Shown here: piece by piece, positions 18,134 to 27,637 of the stretch
How the letters are laid out: each line of letters opens with the position of its first letter
Numbering within the stretch: the first letter of the stretch is position 1
Assembly: GCA_937936275.1 (NCBI GenBank)
Contig: CALHCJ010000154.1
Span: 1 to 57,868 of the forward strand
Reading direction: 5' to 3'
DNA from: an uncultured Flavobacteriaceae bacterium
GTDB lineage: Bacteria; Bacteroidota; Bacteroidia; Flavobacteriales; Flavobacteriaceae
Length of the DNA: 57,868 nt
Notes under the pieces: model-generated
Told to the model about the DNA's origin: nothing
Databases searched by the model: none
The model's input: only the letters and a program-made list of their open reading frames with translations
Translations under genes and position numbers: made by a program

Positions 18134-18835
18134 TTAAATATTATAACAGTATTGGTATAATGTTTTGAAATGCACTTTCATTTTTTCTTTTGCCAGTTTT
18201 GTATTTTGCTCTTTGATAGCATTATAAATATCCTGATGTTCTTTAATTCCTCTTGACGCCAAACCCTTATCACAAACATGATATTTTTCAAAATTGGTGA
18301 TAATTTCAGGAGTTATAATCAACATAAAAGTGTTCATCGTACTATTACCACTAGCCTTTGCAATGGCCAAATGAAAAAGTAAGTCTTCTTGAACGGCGTC
18401 TTCACCATTTTTTACTTTTTCGCTGTAGGCATCCATGGCCTGCTTCATTTGTTTTAAGTCCTCATCGGTTCTTCGCTGGGCAGCTAAACGCACAGTCTTT
18501 AGTTCTAATAAAATTCTAGTTTCAACTAGTGACTTAAAATCAGGTTCTTCCAAACGAAGAATATCTTCCATCATTCCATTCATTGCCACCTGACCAATTT
18601 CAGCTACAAAAGTCCCGCTTTGAGGTTTTGAATATAGTATGCCGTAAAATTCTAATTTTTGAATGGCTTCTCTTACATTACTTCTACTCACTCCCAATTT
18701 TTCAGACAACATTCTTTCGGAAGGAAGTTTGTCACCTGGTTCAAGATTTTTGTGATTCATCAAATCTCTTATCTTGGATATGATTTCATTTTGTATTACT
18801 TGGTTTTCGGGTTTTGTGAGGATTTCTAATTTCAT
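18134..18835 (-). CDS. GntR/FadR-type regulator of the alginate locus
   Basis: 233 aa. Winged helix-turn-helix at residues 10-80 (GDKLPSERMLSEKLGVSRSNVREAIQKLE, GTFVAEIG), followed by an all-helical FCD ligand domain (about 90-225) with the Asp/His-rich FHLAIAKASGN block that often binds a metal and an organic acid. A GntR-family repressor (AusR) of alginate genes is known from Zobellia galactanivorans, and this protein is a likely orthologue (from memory, not searched). A bipartite site just upstream at 18861-18883 recurs before susC and PL6, indicating autoregulation and control of uptake and lyase genes. The ligand is probably DEH or KDG. Confidence 0.9.
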   Translation of the reverse strand: MKLEILTKPENQVIQNEIISKIRDLMNHKNLEPGDKLPSERMLSEKLGVSRSNVREAIQKLEFYGILYSKPQSGTFVAEIGQVAMNGMMEDILRLEEPDFKSLVETRILLELKTVRLAAQRRTDEDLKQMKQAMDAYSEKVKNGEDAVQEDLLFHLAIAKASGNSTMNTFMLIITPEIITNFEKYHVCDKGLASRGIKEHQDIYNAIKEQNTKLAKEKMKVHFKTLYQYCYNI

Positions 18836-18860
18836 ATACTTAATTATCTTTTTTCAATAA

Positions 18861-18883
18861 TTGGTTAACCAGATTGGTTTGTT
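18861..18883. promoter_or_regulatory. Putative GntR operator at its own promoter
   Basis: GGTTAACC-N5-GGTTTGTT, 26-48 bp upstream of the regulator start. It is the least conserved of three related sites. A near-consensus -7 (TATATTTA, minus strand 18893-18900) lies just upstream, so bound protein would cover the transcription start. Confidence 0.65.
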
Positions 18884-18956
18884 AAAATTAACTAAATATA
18901 TCGATTTCAAAAAAATAAGCATACTATAAAAATCAAGAATAGGTGTACTATTGTTC

Positions 18957-19010
18957 ATTTTTTAGCAGTTTAACCGGTTTATTAGGTAAACCGGTCAAAT
19001 GCTAAAAAAA
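18957..19010. repeat. Long imperfect inverted repeat between susD and gntR
   Basis: Arms 18958-18981 and 18987-19010 pair almost throughout: perfect outer TTTTTTAGCA/TGCTAAAAAA and inner ACCGGTTTA/TAAACCGGT, with a one-base asymmetry between, and a 5-base loop. The T and A runs pair with each other rather than trailing the stem, so it is not a standard terminator. It contains GGTAAACC, identical to one half of the susC operator. Confidence 0.6.
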
Positions 19011-19128
19011 ACTAACTCAAACAATTCAATGGTATTCGGAATATCTAACCTTTATTTAATGACCTTAAAGCAGTTGAGCTTTGATGCAAGATTTCTTTAA
19101 ATAAGGGAGAGATATCTATGATATTATA

Positions 19129-20445
19129 TTAGTAACCAGGATTTTGAGTGATTACACCCTCACTTGATGTAATTTCTGAGATTGGAATTGGAGCTACTAG
19201 CCAGTTTGCATCGGCAAAACCTAATACTGATTGGGCAGTACCTGTTCTTACCAAGTCAAACCACCTTTGACCTTCAAAAGCTAATTCTAACCTTCTTTCA
19301 TCTGCAATTGCTGCTCTAACCCCAGCTTGACCAGTTGCGGTTGAATTTGCTAAACCTGCCCTAGTTCTTATCGTATTTAGTTGCGTCAATGCACCAGGGG
19401 TATCTCCTGTCTCATTTAAGGCTTCAGCATAAAGTAAGATTACATCTCCCAATCTAAGTTCAATCCAGTCGTGATCAGGTCCACCTGTTTGTGGGAATTT
19501 TGGGGAAGCCATAAGTGCCTCATCAATAGTTACTGCTCTTCTTAAATCTGTATCTCCATCCGCTTCACTTGCATCAAAAGCAGCAATTAAAGAAGCGTCT
19601 AATGGCATCAATGATTTGGTATCAAGTCCGCCAGACCAAGACCAAAACTCGGAAAAACCATACTCATCTGATATGGAGCTAGAAATTTGAGAAGCAAATA
19701 TAATTTCTGAATTTAAATCATTATCGACACCAAAAATATCGGCAAAGTTATCTTGTAAACTAACACCAGCAGCAGCAGCGCCACTTACCACAGCTTGAAG
19801 TTGTGGAACTGCACTAGCAAAATCGCCACGTGTTATATACACTTTACCTAATATGCCTCTAGCCGCAAGACTAGTAGCTCTACCGTTTACATTCGTTGTG
19901 TTTAAAGCAGCAATTGCATCTTGTAAATCAGGAATGATTACATTATTATATACATCAGCCACCGGCTGTCTTACTAAGATCGAGGTATCTGTCGTACTCG
20001 GTGCGGAAGATAAATTCACAGTCACCGGACCAAACATCTGTACTAGTTTGAAATAAGATAAAGCTCTTAAAAATTTAGCTTCTCCCACATCAGTAGGAGA
20101 CATAGAATTTTCAATGACATTGTTCGAACTTAATATGGACTTGTACAAGCCTGCATAAAAAGGACGAAAAAATTGATTATTCAGAGATCCATCCGCTAAA
20201 TCACTATTAAATCTGTCAAATGCTGGATAGGGTTCTTCATCCATTAATGCATTGTCAGCTCTAAAATCTCCCATTACTGCCATTGGTGTAATAGAGGCAT
20301 GTTGATAAAAATATGCCGCATTTAGCACTCCGCCGAAATCTGTTAGAGAATCTGAAGTAGCAATGTTTGGTGGAACTTGATCCAAATCATTATCGCATGC
20401 CATAACGAATAGCAAGCATCCTAATAATAAATATACTTTTTTCAT
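19129..20445 (-). CDS. susD: SusD/RagB-family outer-membrane glycan-binding lipoprotein
   Basis: 438 aa lipoprotein: LFVMAC gives a lipidated Cys17. It has the SusD fold, with helical TPR-like segments (EAKFLRALSYFKLVQMFGPV), and the C-terminal RagB pattern (LRLGDVILLYAEALNETG..., AIADERRLELAFEGQRWFDLVRTG) that is diagnostic. It binds alginate oligosaccharides at the cell surface and caps the SusC channel. The ATG at 20445 is chosen over 20469 because it starts directly at the signal peptide. It is directly behind susC, 10 bp apart. Confidence 0.95.
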   Translation of the reverse strand: MKKVYLLLGCLLFVMACDNDLDQVPPNIATSDSLTDFGGVLNAAYFYQHASITPMAVMGDFRADNALMDEEPYPAFDRFNSDLADGSLNNQFFRPFYAGLYKSILSSNNVIENSMSPTDVGEAKFLRALSYFKLVQMFGPVTVNLSSAPSTTDTSILVRQPVADVYNNVIIPDLQDAIAALNTTNVNGRATSLAARGILGKVYITRGDFASAVPQLQAVVSGAAAAGVSLQDNFADIFGVDNDLNSEIIFASQISSSISDEYGFSEFWSWSGGLDTKSLMPLDASLIAAFDASEADGDTDLRRAVTIDEALMASPKFPQTGGPDHDWIELRLGDVILLYAEALNETGDTPGALTQLNTIRTRAGLANSTATGQAGVRAAIADERRLELAFEGQRWFDLVRTGTAQSVLGFADANWLVAPIPISEITSSEGVITQNPGY

Positions 20446-20455
20446 CTTTTTTTTA

Positions 20456-23400
20456 TTAAAAATTAACATTTAAACCAAGTGTAAAGCTCCTAACAACTGG
20501 ACTTGCACCTACTTGAACTCCAGATGTTGTTGGGCCTAAATAACCACCATTTGTAGTTTCAATACCTTCTGGGTTAAATGATGTGTAGTCATCTCCCCAT
20601 ATATAAAGTAAATTTGTAGCAGCAACATACAACCTTGCAGAATTAATACCTGCTTTGCTAGTCAAATCTGATGCAAAAGTATAACCTACAGTCAAGTTTC
20701 TTAAGGCTAAATATGAGGCGTCTTGAATTGGCGAATCAGTTTGATCTCTGGCACGGGTATAAAATTCTCCTGTGGCGTCTGCGATACCATCATCATTAGC
20801 ATCAAAACTATCTCTTAACCTACCACCAAATTGTGATTGCCAGTACAGCGGATCAATATTGAATACTTCTGCACCCTGCGTTCCTTGGAACTGAAAAGAC
20901 ATGTCAAAATCTTTGTATCTCATTTGACTGCTCAAACCATAATAGAAATCTGGTGTATTTTGACCTATTTTGACGTAATCATCTCTGTTGATTTCGCCAT
21001 CACCATTTTGATCTACCACATAGTATTCGCCACTATCAGCACCGAGCGTTCTTGTAGGATCCGCTATATGTACAGATTCAACCTGTCTAATAGTTTCTAA
21101 TCCCCACATCTCACCAATTTCACCACCTACTCGGTTTCTAAATTCTGGTCCTCTACCACTCTGACCATAGATGGTTGGTGGTAATTCATCGAGACCATCA
21201 AGGTCTTTGATTTCAGTATTAACTGTAGACAAGTTTGCATTCATATTCCAGGTGAAATCTTGTTTTTGAACAAGTAGTCCGCCTAATTCAAGCTCTAAAC
21301 CAGAGCTCTCTATGTCACCAGCATTAATAGTTACATCCGTCGTTCCAAGTACTTCTGAAACACTTTTTCCTAATAAGATGTTTTCAACATTAGAGGTATA
21401 GTAATCTACACCTATGGTTAAGCGGTTATTAAAGAAGCCTAAATCCGCACCATAGTTAGTTTCTGTATTGGTTTGCCATGTCAAATCAGGATTTGCTATG
21501 TTGTCTGATATTAAAAATCCATTGCCAATTACGGTAGGTGAAGGATTCAAAAGACTTAAAGCATCGTAGGATCCTAAGAAAGAGGTAGTACCCAAAGAAC
21601 CAGTACTAAACCTTAATTTAAGACGACTCAACCCTTCATTATCTTTTAAGAAAGACTCGTTGTGAATATTCCAACCAACAGAAAGTGCAGGAAAGGTTTC
21701 AAATCTATTGTTAGCACCGAAACGAGAGTCTCCATCTCTTCTTAAAGAGGCAGATAGTAAATAACGATCGTCAAACGCATAGGTTACTCTTCCGAAAACA
21801 CTTCGCCTTGATACTGTTTCATCTCTTTCTGTTACAACGATATCTGCTGGATCAAACAAGTTGTAGTTTTGAATATCACCAAATGGAACATTATTACCTT
21901 CTACAGCAATTGCTATAATTTTATTGTCTTGAAATTCAAGACCAACTACAGCAGAAATATCATGCTTACCAATCACTTTTGCGAAATTAAGGGTGGTTTC
22001 GCTTAAGACCGAAGTTCTTTTAATATCAGTTTCATCCAAATTCGTCTGATTCGTACGTGCTCTGGAATCGGCTTCGAGTCCTCGATAGTAAAAATCTTTA
22101 GTATCTCTAATATCGGCACCCAAAACGGTCTTAATATTTAAGCCATCAAAGATGCTATACTGCAGATACGAACTAACGTTTGCAAAATATGTTCTTTGCG
22201 TTCGTCGTTGATTATCAAGCTTCGTTGCAGGACCGGCGTCACCAGATCCACCAATACCATTTCCAGATCTACCATAATGCCAATCTTGTGCAGTATCTCC
22301 GGGTTGTAAAGTAAATATGCTATTATTGAATGGCGCATCTCCACCTCTGTAGCCGTCGTCAAATGGTGCTAGACCCAATGCGATGGCCTGATTGTTCAAA
22401 TCTTGCACAAATGCTATTGACTCTTCTGTATGATATACGGGATGAACACCATATGCTCTTAGAAGATCACGTTGGTCATGGGCTAATATTTCTCTATTCG
22501 ATGTGAAGCCATTAAAACTTAATCCTGTTTGGAATTTGTTACCGAGTTTAGCATCCACATTCATACGAGCATTAATTCGTTCAAACCCTTGAGTACGTGC
22601 AATACCTTTCGTATTTAGATAACCTAAAGAAGCAAAGTAATTTACGTCTTCTGATCCACCACTGACACTGAAATCATGATTGGTACTTGTGCCTGTTTGA
22701 AAAAGCCATTCTTCAGGACTTATTGCACCAGGGGAATTTCTATAGGCATTTATTCTATAATTTAATAAGGCAGGATCCACTTCAGAAACATCAAAGCTAC
22801 CATTAGCTATATTAGCTTCAATAGTATCAGCCCATTCGCTAGCATTTAAAAGAAGATTGTCTCTTTGATATTTGTTTGAAATACTAGTATAAGCATTATA
22901 GCTAAAGCTAGCTTTACCTTGCTTACCCTTCTTGGTGGTAACCAAAATAACACCATTTGCTCCTCTTGAACCATAAATGGCAGCCGAAGCAGCATCTTTT
23001 AAAACCTCTAAACTTTGAATGTCATTTGGGTTCACTGTGGCCAAACTTCCTGAGATAGGATAACCATCAACTACTATTAATGGGTTAGAATCTCCTGATA
23101 TGGAAGATGCGGCTCTAATTTGAATCTTTGGATCAGCACCTGGCTCTCCACTTTGATTTTGAATCAGTACACCAGCTAACTTACCAGCGAGGGCGTCATC
23201 AACTCGGTTTGCTTGAATAGCAGCAACTTCATCACCCCCTACTTTAGCAACAGCACCTGTTAGATTTGATCTTTTTTGAGTACCGTAACCAACGACTACG
23301 ACTTCGTCTAGCAAAGCTGAGTCTTCCGCTAAAGTTACGTTAAGCGTTTGTTGACCGTTGATAGTAATTGATTGCGATGTAAAACCCAAAGATGAAAATT

Positions 23401-23614
23401 GCAGCACATCGCCATCACTTACCTCAATAGAATAGTTTCCATCAAAATCGGCCGAAGTACCTCTAGTGGTATTAGCAACAATAACGTTTACTCCTGGAAT
23501 AGGCACATTGGCCTCATCGGTTATCGTGCCTGACAAAACATAACTGTCTTGCGCGAAGAGTGCAATGTTGAAGAGCAACATCACAATAAGAGTTAAATTC
23601 TTTTTTAAATTCAT
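20456..23614 (-). CDS. susC: SusC/RagA-family TonB-linked outer-membrane transporter
   Basis: 1052 aa. Signal peptide 1-21; carboxypeptidase-regulatory-like N-terminal domain (about 25-105, SGTITDEANVPIPGVNV); the linker DEVVVVGYGTQKRSNLTGAV typical of SusC; a plug domain (about 110-225) and a 22-strand-type beta barrel to the C-terminal Phe. It imports alginate oligosaccharides, energised by TonB. A 515-bp leader/promoter region upstream carries a GntR-type operator overlapping a TATATTTG -7 element, predicting a leader of roughly 300 nt. It pairs with susD. Confidence 0.96.
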   Translation of the reverse strand: MNLKKNLTLIVMLLFNIALFAQDSYVLSGTITDEANVPIPGVNVIVANTTRGTSADFDGNYSIEVSDGDVLQFSSLGFTSQSITINGQQTLNVTLAEDSALLDEVVVVGYGTQKRSNLTGAVAKVGGDEVAAIQANRVDDALAGKLAGVLIQNQSGEPGADPKIQIRAASSISGDSNPLIVVDGYPISGSLATVNPNDIQSLEVLKDAASAAIYGSRGANGVILVTTKKGKQGKASFSYNAYTSISNKYQRDNLLLNASEWADTIEANIANGSFDVSEVDPALLNYRINAYRNSPGAISPEEWLFQTGTSTNHDFSVSGGSEDVNYFASLGYLNTKGIARTQGFERINARMNVDAKLGNKFQTGLSFNGFTSNREILAHDQRDLLRAYGVHPVYHTEESIAFVQDLNNQAIALGLAPFDDGYRGGDAPFNNSIFTLQPGDTAQDWHYGRSGNGIGGSGDAGPATKLDNQRRTQRTYFANVSSYLQYSIFDGLNIKTVLGADIRDTKDFYYRGLEADSRARTNQTNLDETDIKRTSVLSETTLNFAKVIGKHDISAVVGLEFQDNKIIAIAVEGNNVPFGDIQNYNLFDPADIVVTERDETVSRRSVFGRVTYAFDDRYLLSASLRRDGDSRFGANNRFETFPALSVGWNIHNESFLKDNEGLSRLKLRFSTGSLGTTSFLGSYDALSLLNPSPTVIGNGFLISDNIANPDLTWQTNTETNYGADLGFFNNRLTIGVDYYTSNVENILLGKSVSEVLGTTDVTINAGDIESSGLELELGGLLVQKQDFTWNMNANLSTVNTEIKDLDGLDELPPTIYGQSGRGPEFRNRVGGEIGEMWGLETIRQVESVHIADPTRTLGADSGEYYVVDQNGDGEINRDDYVKIGQNTPDFYYGLSSQMRYKDFDMSFQFQGTQGAEVFNIDPLYWQSQFGGRLRDSFDANDDGIADATGEFYTRARDQTDSPIQDASYLALRNLTVGYTFASDLTSKAGINSARLYVAATNLLYIWGDDYTSFNPEGIETTNGGYLGPTTSGVQVGASPVVRSFTLGLNVNF

Positions 23615-23913
23615 TTTATGTTAAAATTAAGTTAGTACTAAAAATCGGTTTAAGCGCCGACGTTGTTCGTGTGATGGTTTAAAAATCACATTTTTGTGTT
23701 CAACTTACCAAAGATCACTTGTCAGTAGTTGACGAATAGCGTCAAGGGTAATATTTGTGTGTTTTGAGTATACTTCCTAAAACTGAAGTAAATGAAATGA
23801 ACAAGAATCAGCTTGAACCCATTCTTTTTTCTTCGAACTAGATCTATTTTTTCATAAGCCTTTATTTAGGTTAGAGTTTGTTAGTTGAGGTGAGAATATC
23901 TGGTTTTCCATTC

Positions 23914-23937
23914 TGGTAAACCAAATTGGTTAACCAA
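23914..23937. promoter_or_regulatory. Putative GntR operator at susC
   Basis: GGTAAACC-N5-GGTTAACC, each half flanked by T and A to give TGGTAAACCA and TGGTTAACCA. The same bipartite arrangement, on the opposite strand, lies before PL6 (32123-32146). It overlaps the susC -7 element. Confidence 0.75.
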
Positions 23938-23942
23938 ATATA
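23935..23942 (-). promoter_or_regulatory. -7 promoter element of susCD
   Basis: TATATTTG on the minus strand, exact match to TAnnTTTG, sharing bases with the operator. No good -33 box is present at the expected distance. It predicts a 5' leader of about 310 nt. Confidence 0.5.
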
Positions 23943-24129
23943 TGTTATTAGTATGTTAAAAAAAAATTATTTTTAAATTTTATGTGTAATGTTTTTGAAA
24001 GCCTACTAAAATATATGTCTGATAATTATCAGATTCATAGTTCAGTATTTTTAGGTAAGGAGATAATAGCTGGTGTATACAGATGGTTATTGTGTGTAGC
24101 AACCCATGAGCTTTAGCTTAAATTCAGCA

Positions 24130-24897
24130 CTACATATTGTAAACACCACCATTAATGTCTAGAGTAGCACCCGTAATAAAACCATTGTATTCAGAAGCTA
24201 AGTATAACACTGCTCGTGCTACATCATCTGCGTTGCCTGCTCGTTGAATTGGAATACCAGCGGTTGTGGCTGCAGCTGATTCTTTAGTGGTATGGGTATT
24301 GTGAAATGAAGTGCCAAGAATAAGACCAGGAGCAACTGCATTGACACGTGTTCCTTGCGGTCCAAATTCTGTTGCTAAAGCTCTGGTAAAAGTTAAGATA
24401 GCACCTTTACTAGTAGCATAGGCCAGTGATCCCGGGTGACCTCCTTTGCGCCCTGCCAACGATGCTAAATTAACAATACTACTGTCTTTATTTTTTGCTA
24501 AAAAAGAGCTTGCTGCCCGGGTCACTAGCATCATAGAGGTAAGGTTTATATCCATCACTTTGTGCCAAAACTCCGTCTCCATCTCGCTTAAAAGATTTCG
24601 CGCTACCAGAGATCCTGCGTTATTGATAAGTATGTTCAAGCCACCAAGTGCACCTACGGTCTTTTCAACCAACGCGTTTGCATCGGTCTCTTTTGTCAGG
24701 TCACCAGATATAGCTACCGCTTTTTGTCCTTTGCCAGTTGCATATTCAACCAACTTATTCGCTGTATCGCTGCTAGAAAAGTAGTGAATAGCAACATTGG
24801 CTCCATTATCAATAAAGTGTTTAGTGATTGATTCACCGATACCTTGAGCACCTGCTGTAATGAGCACATTTTTCCCCGTTATTTTATTTTTCATCAT
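24130..24897 (-). CDS. SDR oxidoreductase of the lyase operon
   Basis: 255-aa short-chain dehydrogenase. Cofactor-binding TAGAQGIG (a variant of TGxxxGIG), NNAG, catalytic Ser in NLASLAG, YATSK, and DINGGVYNM at the C-terminus. It lies 42 bp downstream of kdgF in the PL6-PL7-PL7-PL17-kdgF operon, so it should act on the DEH or related product of KdgF and PL17, most likely reducing DEH to KDG. The two SDRs in the locus differ throughout and are not recent duplicates; one may prefer NADH and the other NADPH. The start is at 24897 or 24894 (two consecutive ATGs). Confidence 0.85.
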   Translation of the reverse strand: MMKNKITGKNVLITAGAQGIGESITKHFIDNGANVAIHYFSSSDTANKLVEYATGKGQKAVAISGDLTKETDANALVEKTVGALGGLNILINNAGSLVARNLLSEMETEFWHKVMDINLTSMMLVTRAASSFLAKNKDSSIVNLASLAGRKGGHPGSLAYATSKGAILTFTRALATEFGPQGTRVNAVAPGLILGTSFHNTHTTKESAAATTAGIPIQRAGNADDVARAVLYLASEYNGFITGATLDINGGVYNM

Positions 24898-24939
24898 ATT
24901 CTCCTCTTATTAGTTCTTTAACTTCTAGCAGTTGGGGGC

Positions 24940-25314
24940 TTAAGACTTATCTCCAAAATATGAAACCCCATCACCACTTAAGAAATCTTCTCTTACTGGG
25001 CTAAAGGTGTCGATGAGTTCTCCTTCTTCCAAACAAACGGCACTGTGTAGTAGATTCGGCTCAATATAAACACCATCTCCTGCTTCAACAATTTGCTTTA
25101 CCCCATCAATTTCAAATTCAAATTTACCTGATACACAATAGGTAGCTTGGGTATGAAAATGTTGATGAGGAGAGCCCAATGCTCCCGCTTCAAACTTCAC
25201 TCTTACCATCATGATTTGGTTATCATACCCTAAGAACTTTCTTGAAACTCCTCCTCCGAGTTTTTCCCATTCCATGTCTTTTGTGATGATGTATTTTTCG
25301 CTAAATCGTTTCAT
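24940..25314 (-). CDS. kdgF: KdgF-type cupin, unsaturated uronate linearising enzyme
   Basis: 124-aa single-domain cupin. KdgF opens the ring of the 4,5-unsaturated monouronates released by lyases to give the linear ketoacid that becomes DEH. Putative metal ligands are H50, H52, Q56 and H90. The C-terminal block DTFSPVREDFL places D102, F104 and R108 at the numbering I recall for the catalytic residues of characterised KdgF proteins. It starts 7 bp after the PL17 stop, so the exolytic lyase and KdgF are tightly coupled, which matches their successive reactions. Confidence 0.92.
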   Translation of the reverse strand: MKRFSEKYIITKDMEWEKLGGGVSRKFLGYDNQIMMVRVKFEAGALGSPHQHFHTQATYCVSGKFEFEIDGVKQIVEAGDGVYIEPNLLHSAVCLEEGELIDTFSPVREDFLSGDGVSYFGDKS

Positions 25315-25321
25315 AATTTTT

Positions 25322-27586
25322 TTATTTAAAATAGTAAGAACCTATCCATTGGTAGTTCTTATTGTTAATTTTTATTGCATGTTTCGCTTCTTCGGAAGCA
25401 TTTATATTTGAAATAATGAAGAGGTGAGATTCTCCAGCTTTATTTTCAAACCGAACGGCTGTATATTCTTCAGTATCATATACCACTGCTATAGTTTTGA
25501 TATTGCTATATGCGTTGATGGCCAACTCTGATACGGGGTCATAAGTACCATGTGATTCTATTATTGAAGCAAAAACGGTGTTCTTAGTATTCTTTTTTCT
25601 TAAGATTAATGCGGGCTCATTACGAAGATTAAATTCTGGGTCGCTGGCTCCTATGCGCGCAATAATCAACTCATCATTCTTCGAGGTAACAGCGGAGTAG
25701 GTATAAAATTTATTATTTAAGAGCCAATTCAGTTTTATGTTATCTCCGGATGAAATTCCGGTAGCTTCCTTGTACAAGTGTTGATATCCATTTTCTGCTC
25801 CTAAAACTGACGGTGTCTTCGGTTTCTTGTATTCAAAACTGGTATGAATAAGTTGTCCTAAGTAATAAAACGGTAAATCATATTGGTGGTTTTGTTCTGA
25901 TTCTACCTTCAGAATATCAAGGATGTATGGTTTTGCATCACCATCTTTAATGATAACCATAGTTCGATGCATCTTGGTGCCAGGATATGCATTATATTCC
26001 TTTGCGCTGGCAACCTGAACATTGTAATTGTCAGTATTGAAAATATAGGATTCAGAATGATGTTGACTTCCGATATCATACTTTCCTTTAAAATGTGATG
26101 TTTCGTTTTGTACCAGAGTATTATGGGATATACTTTGCTTCGCCCAAGTCGTATTTTCTTTCAAATAATTACCACCTCCTTTTCGTTCCACATTTACGTA
26201 ACGTGACATGCCGTAATCTTGCACTACTTCTTCACCATCTTCAAATAAAGCAAAAGATAGTTTGTCATAATGCCCATGACTTAGGCCGTGTGCTGTGTAC
26301 TTGAAAACGACTTCTAGATCATCACTTCTTAAAATTCCGACCGCTCCTTCATCACCATTAGCACCGTCGGAAAGTTCAATAGATTTTTTATCAAATGGCT
26401 TTGCCTTTCCTGCAGCAATATCTAGGGCTACGGACAAACCAGAATCATCTAGTGTCACTTTTCCTTGCTTTTCAGCAATACTTAATAATTCTGGATTATT
26501 TCCTCCAAAGTGATATGTAATATTTACAGCCGAAATCAGGGAAGCGTTATAGTACGACATTCCCTTTTGGGCATCATTCAATAAGAAGAATTCTCCTTTT
26601 GCATTTGATAAATTTAGTAAGGCATTTACACTTTTTAAGAGCACACTATCTTTATATTCAAATACTTTATGTTCTGGCTTTTTATTTTGAAGTGCTTGCG
26701 CAAAAATCAAAAATGGATACGAAGCATATCTTTGGTAATACGGCCCCTCAGTGAAATACCCATCAGGAGAAAAAGGTTCGTTAATGTTGGCATAGAAACC
26801 TATTTTTTGTCCATTTTTTCTAATATACCCACCATCATTATCTTTTTCATTGGCATCAAAATTTTCAACTTGAACCCCGTTTAACGCTCTATCTAAAAGG
26901 GCGTCATCACCCATGGCTAAAGCAATCATACCTACCGCTGCATTGCCCCATGTTGCATGGTTGTGAACTCTGTTGAAAAACTGTGGATTATCTTTTGATA
27001 TGTGATCGGCAAAAGGCCTAAATAAATCTGTTTCTAAAGTATTGCGTTCTTCTACGGTCAAATACTCATAAATACAATCATAGGCCTGACTGGCGTATAC
27101 CAACCAATTTGAATCATTCAAACACTGCCAAAACAATTTGCCTCTGGCATACGATCTTGTTTTTGGGTGAATAGGAAGTGTAGGGTATTGCTTGGCATAG
27201 GCAAACAACATATCTTTTACAAAGTTGGCGTAAATCTCATTATCAAGTATTTGATATAAGACTCCAGCTTTTTGCATTAAAATATAATTTCTTTTGTGCG
27301 TTTCGTGTGAATACCCCCCTGAATAGTCTTTTGGCACCGGCACATCAAAACCAGTTTTAATTGCTGCATCAATCTCTTTTTGAGCAGCTGCTAAGGTTTT
27401 ATCAAAAATTGGAATATTTCCTAAATTCGCTCGAATGTCTTTGACCCCTTGACTGGTTAAGATTAAGCTCGGATGCGTTGAAGTATTTGAAGCCTCGGTA
27501 GGTTTTTCAGAGGTATCATTACAACCAAAAAGTAGCCCTAACGATAGGACGAATAAACATAATAAATGGTTGTGATAGTATTTCAT
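25322..27586 (-). CDS. Exolytic alginate (oligoalginate) lyase, family PL17
   Basis: 754 aa lipoprotein (LLFGC lipobox). The N-terminal half is an alpha-toroid alginate-lyase domain containing VHNHATWGN: N209 and H210 match the Asn-His pair that acts in PL17 lyases such as Alg17C. The C-terminal half is a heparinase II/III-like beta domain with the HGLSHGHYDKLSF histidine block and a Tyr-rich region. It releases unsaturated monomers from alginate oligomers at the envelope. The ATG at 27586 opens directly into the signal; an ATG at 27598 is an alternative. It is followed 7 bp later by kdgF. Confidence 0.93.
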   Translation of the reverse strand: MKYYHNHLLCLFVLSLGLLFGCNDTSEKPTEASNTSTHPSLILTSQGVKDIRANLGNIPIFDKTLAAAQKEIDAAIKTGFDVPVPKDYSGGYSHETHKRNYILMQKAGVLYQILDNEIYANFVKDMLFAYAKQYPTLPIHPKTRSYARGKLFWQCLNDSNWLVYASQAYDCIYEYLTVEERNTLETDLFRPFADHISKDNPQFFNRVHNHATWGNAAVGMIALAMGDDALLDRALNGVQVENFDANEKDNDGGYIRKNGQKIGFYANINEPFSPDGYFTEGPYYQRYASYPFLIFAQALQNKKPEHKVFEYKDSVLLKSVNALLNLSNAKGEFFLLNDAQKGMSYYNASLISAVNITYHFGGNNPELLSIAEKQGKVTLDDSGLSVALDIAAGKAKPFDKKSIELSDGANGDEGAVGILRSDDLEVVFKYTAHGLSHGHYDKLSFALFEDGEEVVQDYGMSRYVNVERKGGGNYLKENTTWAKQSISHNTLVQNETSHFKGKYDIGSQHHSESYIFNTDNYNVQVASAKEYNAYPGTKMHRTMVIIKDGDAKPYILDILKVESEQNHQYDLPFYYLGQLIHTSFEYKKPKTPSVLGAENGYQHLYKEATGISSGDNIKLNWLLNNKFYTYSAVTSKNDELIIARIGASDPEFNLRNEPALILRKKNTKNTVFASIIESHGTYDPVSELAINAYSNIKTIAVVYDTEEYTAVRFENKAGESHLFIISNINASEEAKHAIKINNKNYQWIGSYYFK

Positions 27587-27637
27587 TCTGAGGGTCATAT
27601 TGTTTTATAAAATCAATAAAGTGATAAGTTAATAGCC

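Larger units (their letters stand above)
23615..24129. other. Non-coding susC leader and promoter region
   Basis: 515 bp without a credible gene. It holds the operator at 23914-23937, a minus-strand -7 element at 23935-23942 and, in the predicted leader, a 6-bp stem-loop TTGACG/CGTCAA (23729-23745). The half nearest the SDR gene (24000-24129) shows nothing recognisable. Confidence 0.6.

Noticed and set aside
18957-19010. Hairpin as a terminator of susCD
   Set aside because: On either strand no T-run trails the stem; the T and A runs pair with each other.
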